Below are positions 16,397 to 19,413 of a stretch of DNA of 19,413 bases, piece after piece. Source of the stretch: Pseudomonadota bacterium (GTDB lineage Bacteria > SAR324 > XYD2-FULL-50-16 > JAHJRI01). The position numbers and the translations under genes are program-made. The notes beneath the pieces are model-generated. The model saw only the letters and a list, made by a program, of their open reading frames with translations, did not search any database and had not been told where the DNA came from. Each line of letters opens with the position of its first letter. Position 1 is the stretch's first letter. The DNA is taken from contig JAKSDL010000713.1 of NCBI GenBank assembly GCA_022360105.1, positions 1 to 19,413 of the forward strand, in the 5' to 3' direction.

Positions 16397-16954
16397 GAAA
16401 GATCCGTTTATTTCGTAGTTCAAACGGCAGTTGAGCTGTTTCAGACGGGCATTTTCGATAGGGATTTGTTAAAAAAAAGGAGGTATTTCCAAAGTAACCA
16501 AAGTGATTATTCCTGGAGAAACCGAATCGGCCAGATCATTCGAGGAAATAGATTCACAGATAGTATTGGCGGCGACGATGATTGTTGGCATAAAAAAAAA
16601 GCTTATAAAGTTGCTGAAATTTTAGACAAAAGGTATAAAGAATCTCTTGAACAAGCCAATGTGGAAGAGATATATTTGGAGGATGAATTTACAAGGATCA
16701 TGCTTTCCAATGGTTCACACGGTGTTGGAATAACACGGGTAATAAATGAATGGCTCAATTTCAAAAACACTTCACTTAGAACACGATCCATTTAAGGCCA
16801 CCATGTTAATGGCAGTTTCAACCAATTGATTCGTGAAAGGGGCAATATGTTATTCCTTCAAATTCGCAATTCATTAGCCTTGTCAACTCTGATACCGAGG
16901 GCTGGAAGTATTTTCAGAGTTTGGATATGTGAACCCATGCATTTGCTTTTGCAA
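16397..16954 (+). pseudogene. Remnant of an RCK (TrkA-N) domain potassium channel
   Basis: The translated pieces match the nucleotide-binding RCK domain of potassium channels: IFDRDLLKK, then GGISKVTKVIIPGETESARS and FEEIDSQIVLAATMIVGIK, then AYKVAEILDKRYKESLEQAN, VEEIYLEDEFTRIML and GVGITRVINEWLNF. They lie in two frames: frame 2 up to the A8 tract (16471-16478), frame 3 to the A9 tract (16592-16600), and frame 2 again to a TAA at 16793-16795. After that stop frame 2 continues with NGSFNQLIRERGNMLF, similar to the start of a C-terminal RCK_C subdomain, to a TGA at 16955. The pore and membrane part is absent; frame 2 has a TAA at 16394-16396 and I see nothing channel-like further upstream. 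Homopolymer errors in the assembly could mimic the two frame changes, but not the missing pore or the stop. Confidence 0.7.
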
Positions 16955-17124
16955 TGAGCATATAGTTCGAGTGTTAGTTGAAATAAATTTTTCATTAGAG
17001 TATTCATCATAAGAATATGGTGAACAACAACGTATTCAAAAGAATTAACATTTATTCATTGCATATAAGCTAACTTCCCCGGCGCTTCATATGCAGATGC
17101 CCAATCAGTGGGAGAAAAATTCAT
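16955..17124. other. Non-coding stretch before the cNMP-domain gene
   Basis: Together with 16285-16396 this flanks the channel remnant. I see no gene, RNA or convincing promoter. The only clear element is GGGAG (17110-17114), ten bases before the ATG at 17125, acting as ribosome binding site of the next gene. Confidence 0.5.
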
Positions 17125-19413
17125 ATGCCTCAGTGGGATTCGGACAAGTATTTTTCATTTAAAGATGCAAACAAAGAATGTATTCAGATCGCAGCTGACC
17201 TGTTAAACAGTTATCCGCTGACAAGAGGCTGTCTGGAAACATTGGGGCAAGAGCTGAAAGACCAACTTCAATTCGGCTTTTTCAATAAGGACTATGACAT
17301 CATTGTCCAGGGTGAATCCGGAAGAGATATTTTTCTTCTGTGTACAGGCACTATGGACGTTTTGGTAGCCGGTCAGGTTGTTGTGCAGATGAAATCGCCA
17401 ACGTTGGTTGGCGACAAGGGAATTGTTTCAGCTAATTCCGAGCGGGCAGCAACAATCAGGATCTCCAGTGACAAACCTGCCTTGGTTATTAAAATTCCCA
17501 TGGGAAGCTTTATCAGGGATTTTAAGGATACCAACATTGAGGATGAAAGCTTTAATCAAGAGAAGAAGATCTTTGAAAACGTCTTTCAGACCGTACAGGA
17601 ACGTTTGTTTGAGTTCATCTATCTCCAAAAAACCTTGTGGGAGCAGGCGACAAATACTATACAAGCCATAAACCAGCAGATTTATGCCAAACAATTGGAT
17701 AACCAGATGGATCCAAAGAATTGGGATGCAGAAGCCTGGGGTATAGCTCAAACCTATCTCAAATCAAAGTTTGGTATAAACTGGCCCGGAAACATTCCCG
17801 TCAATGGCAAATCAATCAATGCTTTCCTGCGGAAGTATTTCGATATGAAATACAAGAATGCAACCCAGCCAAATCAACTTGCCGCCAAACAAATGGAATG
17901 GCGTAATACCCTGACGGAAATAGCTGGCAGAGTGTCAAAAGCTGTTCCTGATGAAAAAAAGGCCTTCCCCCCTCTGGACCTGGAATTATTTAATCCCAGC
18001 ATTTATCGAATGCGGCTGACAGGTCTTCAGAATCAGTTGGAAAAAAGGTATGCCGAACGCATGGTAAGTAAGGATCCTGAAAAAACGCAAAGTCAGGGCA
18101 GTTTTTACGGCAAGGGTGAGCGTTCGAACGAATTCAATTTGCAGTTTTTTCTGGAGTACTTTAATAAAATGTACAAAATTAAAAACTCCAGAAGACTGCA
18201 AGCCCAGGTAGGGCAGAAGTGTGCATTAATTGCTGCGGAGTGTGAGAATAACTTTAACTCCTCCGTTGTTAAAATGCAGAAGTTTCTGGAGGAAGTAAAA
18301 GCTCGAAACATATCGCTGGGTGAGAGCAGTAACAAGAAGTCAGAAGCCGACCCAGCAACATTGAAAAGCTGGATTGCCGCATTGATTCGTGGAATACACC
18401 ATTACAGAGATTCTTCTCCTTCCATCGATGGTCAAACTTTAGGAGTTATCAAATTTTCCGAGAATACCTTCCCTAATTTTACGAACTTGGTAAAGGCACA
18501 TCGAGTGCAGTTTACCAGGGAAAAAATGACTCAGGCGTTTGTCAACCTGGTAAAGGCTACCCAGTTCCAGTCGGAATTCCTTTCCAAGCAGGTTCTTTAC
18601 AATATTTTCCATCTGTGTGGAATCGAGAGGGGGGATACCATTCCTGAACATGAGCTGAGATCAAGCTTTTGGTTTCCGCTGACAAATAGCCTGGTTTTAA
18701 ATTACGGCGAAACTAACCTGTTTACCATAAAATCAACCTCACCTGTTGGAGGTGTTTTTTGGAATACGGATTTGTCAGAACAGGATCCTAAGGGCGGAAA
18801 AGATATTACCATTGAAACAGAGGAAGATTCGATTATCATGGTGTTACCCATGCGTCGGCTTCCATGGGAGAGTGCTCCAAAACCAAGCGATGATGCTTTT
18901 GTTGAACAATATATGCCTTTGATGCAATGGTTCATCGACAAAAACATCGAATTTTTGCTGGACCTTCAATCTCAAAGAGATGAAATAGTCGAAGAGTGGA
19001 CCGAAATCAGGGATGGCATTGCTCGTTCCGAAAAAATCGCGGTCTTCGAGCAAAAGGCTCTTAAATTGCCTAAAACCGACTACGACAGAATAGTCAGCTG
19101 GCTAAACAGTACCATGGGATTGAAGCTGGATCCTAATGAAGTGATGGTGTCTAACAAGCTTTCAAAAAGGATCTATAACTATTTCCTGCATTCTGCAACT
19201 GTTGACTATCCTGAGCTTTCCATTGAGCAACGAGGAAATCAGGCTTATACAAAATGGCGGAATCTTCTGTTCGAGCTGACAGACCAAATACCAGCGCTGA
19301 ACAAAGTGGTGAGTGAGTTGCCTGGAGAAGATCCGGCACCTGTGCTTGATGTGCTGGCTAGACAGCTTTCACCGTTTGTCGCTCAATACATGGGGGATAC
19401 CTGGGAAAAGCAA
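17125..19413 (+). CDS. Large protein with an N-terminal cyclic-nucleotide-binding domain, otherwise unknown (3' end outside window)
   Basis: Open for 763 codons to the window edge with no stop. The ATG at 17125 is preceded by GGGAG ten bases upstream. Residues about 40-130 look like a cNMP-binding (CAP/CRP-type) beta-roll: FFNKDYDIIVQGESGRDIFLLCTGTMDVLV, then a phosphate-binding-cassette-like VGDKGIVSANSERAATI with the key Arg at 107; the family's usual Gly-Glu is Gly-Asp here (96-97). A helix follows, but no DNA-binding helix-turn-helix, so it is not a CRP-type regulator. Residues about 135-510 are charged and helical without a family I know. Residues about 513-580 resemble a second, degenerate beta-roll (SPVGGVFWNTDL ... 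DITIETEEDSIIMVLPM). No signal peptide or membrane segment; probably cytoplasmic. Function not assigned. Confidence 0.8.
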   Translation, partial: MPQWDSDKYFSFKDANKECIQIAADLLNSYPLTRGCLETLGQELKDQLQFGFFNKDYDIIVQGESGRDIFLLCTGTMDVLVAGQVVVQMKSPTLVGDKGIVSANSERAATIRISSDKPALVIKIPMGSFIRDFKDTNIEDESFNQEKKIFENVFQTVQERLFEFIYLQKTLWEQATNTIQAINQQIYAKQLDNQMDPKNWDAEAWGIAQTYLKSKFGINWPGNIPVNGKSINAFLRKYFDMKYKNATQPNQLAAKQMEWRNTLTEIAGRVSKAVPDEKKAFPPLDLELFNPSIYRMRLTGLQNQLEKRYAERMVSKDPEKTQSQGSFYGKGERSNEFNLQFFLEYFNKMYKIKNSRRLQAQVGQKCALIAAECENNFNSSVVKMQKFLEEVKARNISLGESSNKKSEADPATLKSWIAALIRGIHHYRDSSPSIDGQTLGVIKFSENTFPNFTNLVKAHRVQFTREKMTQAFVNLVKATQFQSEFLSKQVLYNIFHLCGIERGDTIPEHELRSSFWFPLTNSLVLNYGETNLFTIKSTSPVGGVFWNTDLSEQDPKGGKDITIETEEDSIIMVLPMRRLPWESAPKPSDDAFVEQYMPLMQWFIDKNIEFLLDLQSQRDEIVEEWTEIRDGIARSEKIAVFEQKALKLPKTDYDRIVSWLNSTMGLKLDPNEVMVSNKLSKRIYNYFLHSATVDYPELSIEQRGNQAYTKWRNLLFELTDQIPALNKVVSELPGEDPAPVLDVLARQLSPFVAQYMGDTWEKQ

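Noticed and set aside
16475..16484. Strong-looking ribosome binding site AAGGAGGT in the channel remnant
   Set aside because: No start codon follows at a useful distance, and the bases encode the conserved Gly-Gly of the RCK stretch.
16466..16795. Treating the 109-codon frame as an intact small gene
   Set aside because: Its first third is out of frame with the RCK similarity, which continues in the neighbouring frame between the A8 and A9 tracts; it is part of a broken gene.
17428..19339. Several minus-strand open frames of 60-107 codons
   Set aside because: They lie antisense to the continuous plus-strand frame from 17125, which has a recognised domain and a ribosome binding site.

Overview
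The window is a piece of chromosome from a Gram-negative (two-membrane) bacterium of moderate to low GC. The evidence is a set of outer-membrane and LPS genes (BamD, a CpoB/YbgF-like protein, an LpxL/HtrB-type acyltransferase, KdsD) together with sigma-54 and PspA. The overall flavour resembles the former Deltaproteobacteria or related lineages, but I cannot fix the phylum by eye and give that as a weak inference. No tRNA, rRNA, CRISPR array or insertion sequence was seen. Most of the window is ordinary, well-conserved core genome; the unusual parts are a two-domain phospholipid head-group enzyme, the right-hand 3 kb, and a few genes of unknown function.

Layout. (1) 1-1011: the 3' end of alaS (+), closed by a clear intrinsic terminator. 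(2) 1074-2937: hisD and hisB on the minus strand, overlapping stop to ribosome binding site. (3) 3153-4460: a 435-residue unknown protein with a weak EcsC-like look. (4) 4700-7646: rpoN (sigma-54), a YbjN/CesT-fold small protein and pspA, then (5) a HU/IHF-family DNA-binding protein at 7805-8116. (6) 8155-12165, minus strand: an envelope-building operon transcribed as a fused two-domain CDP-alcohol phosphatidyltransferase, transaldolase, kdsD, and a lipid A type acyltransferase. Transaldolase and KdsD are linked through pentose phosphates (ribulose 5-phosphate to arabinose 5-phosphate to Kdo), while the outer two genes make phospholipid and lipid A parts. (7) 12456-15445: bamD, a CpoB/YbgF-like lipoprotein and dprA, with a one-base stop/start overlap before dprA. 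(8) 15637-16284: an unrecognised exported protein. (9) about 16397-16954: the decayed RCK (TrkA-N) regulatory part of a potassium channel, with two frame changes at poly-A tracts and an in-frame stop. (10) 17125 to the window end: an open frame of at least 763 codons starting with a cyclic-nucleotide-binding-like domain and otherwise unknown; it carries what looks like a second, degenerate copy of that fold.

The best candidates for something undescribed are the PgsA-like/PssA-like fusion (10741-12165), the large cNMP-domain protein beside the channel remnant (17125-19413), and the unusual insertion in sigma-54.
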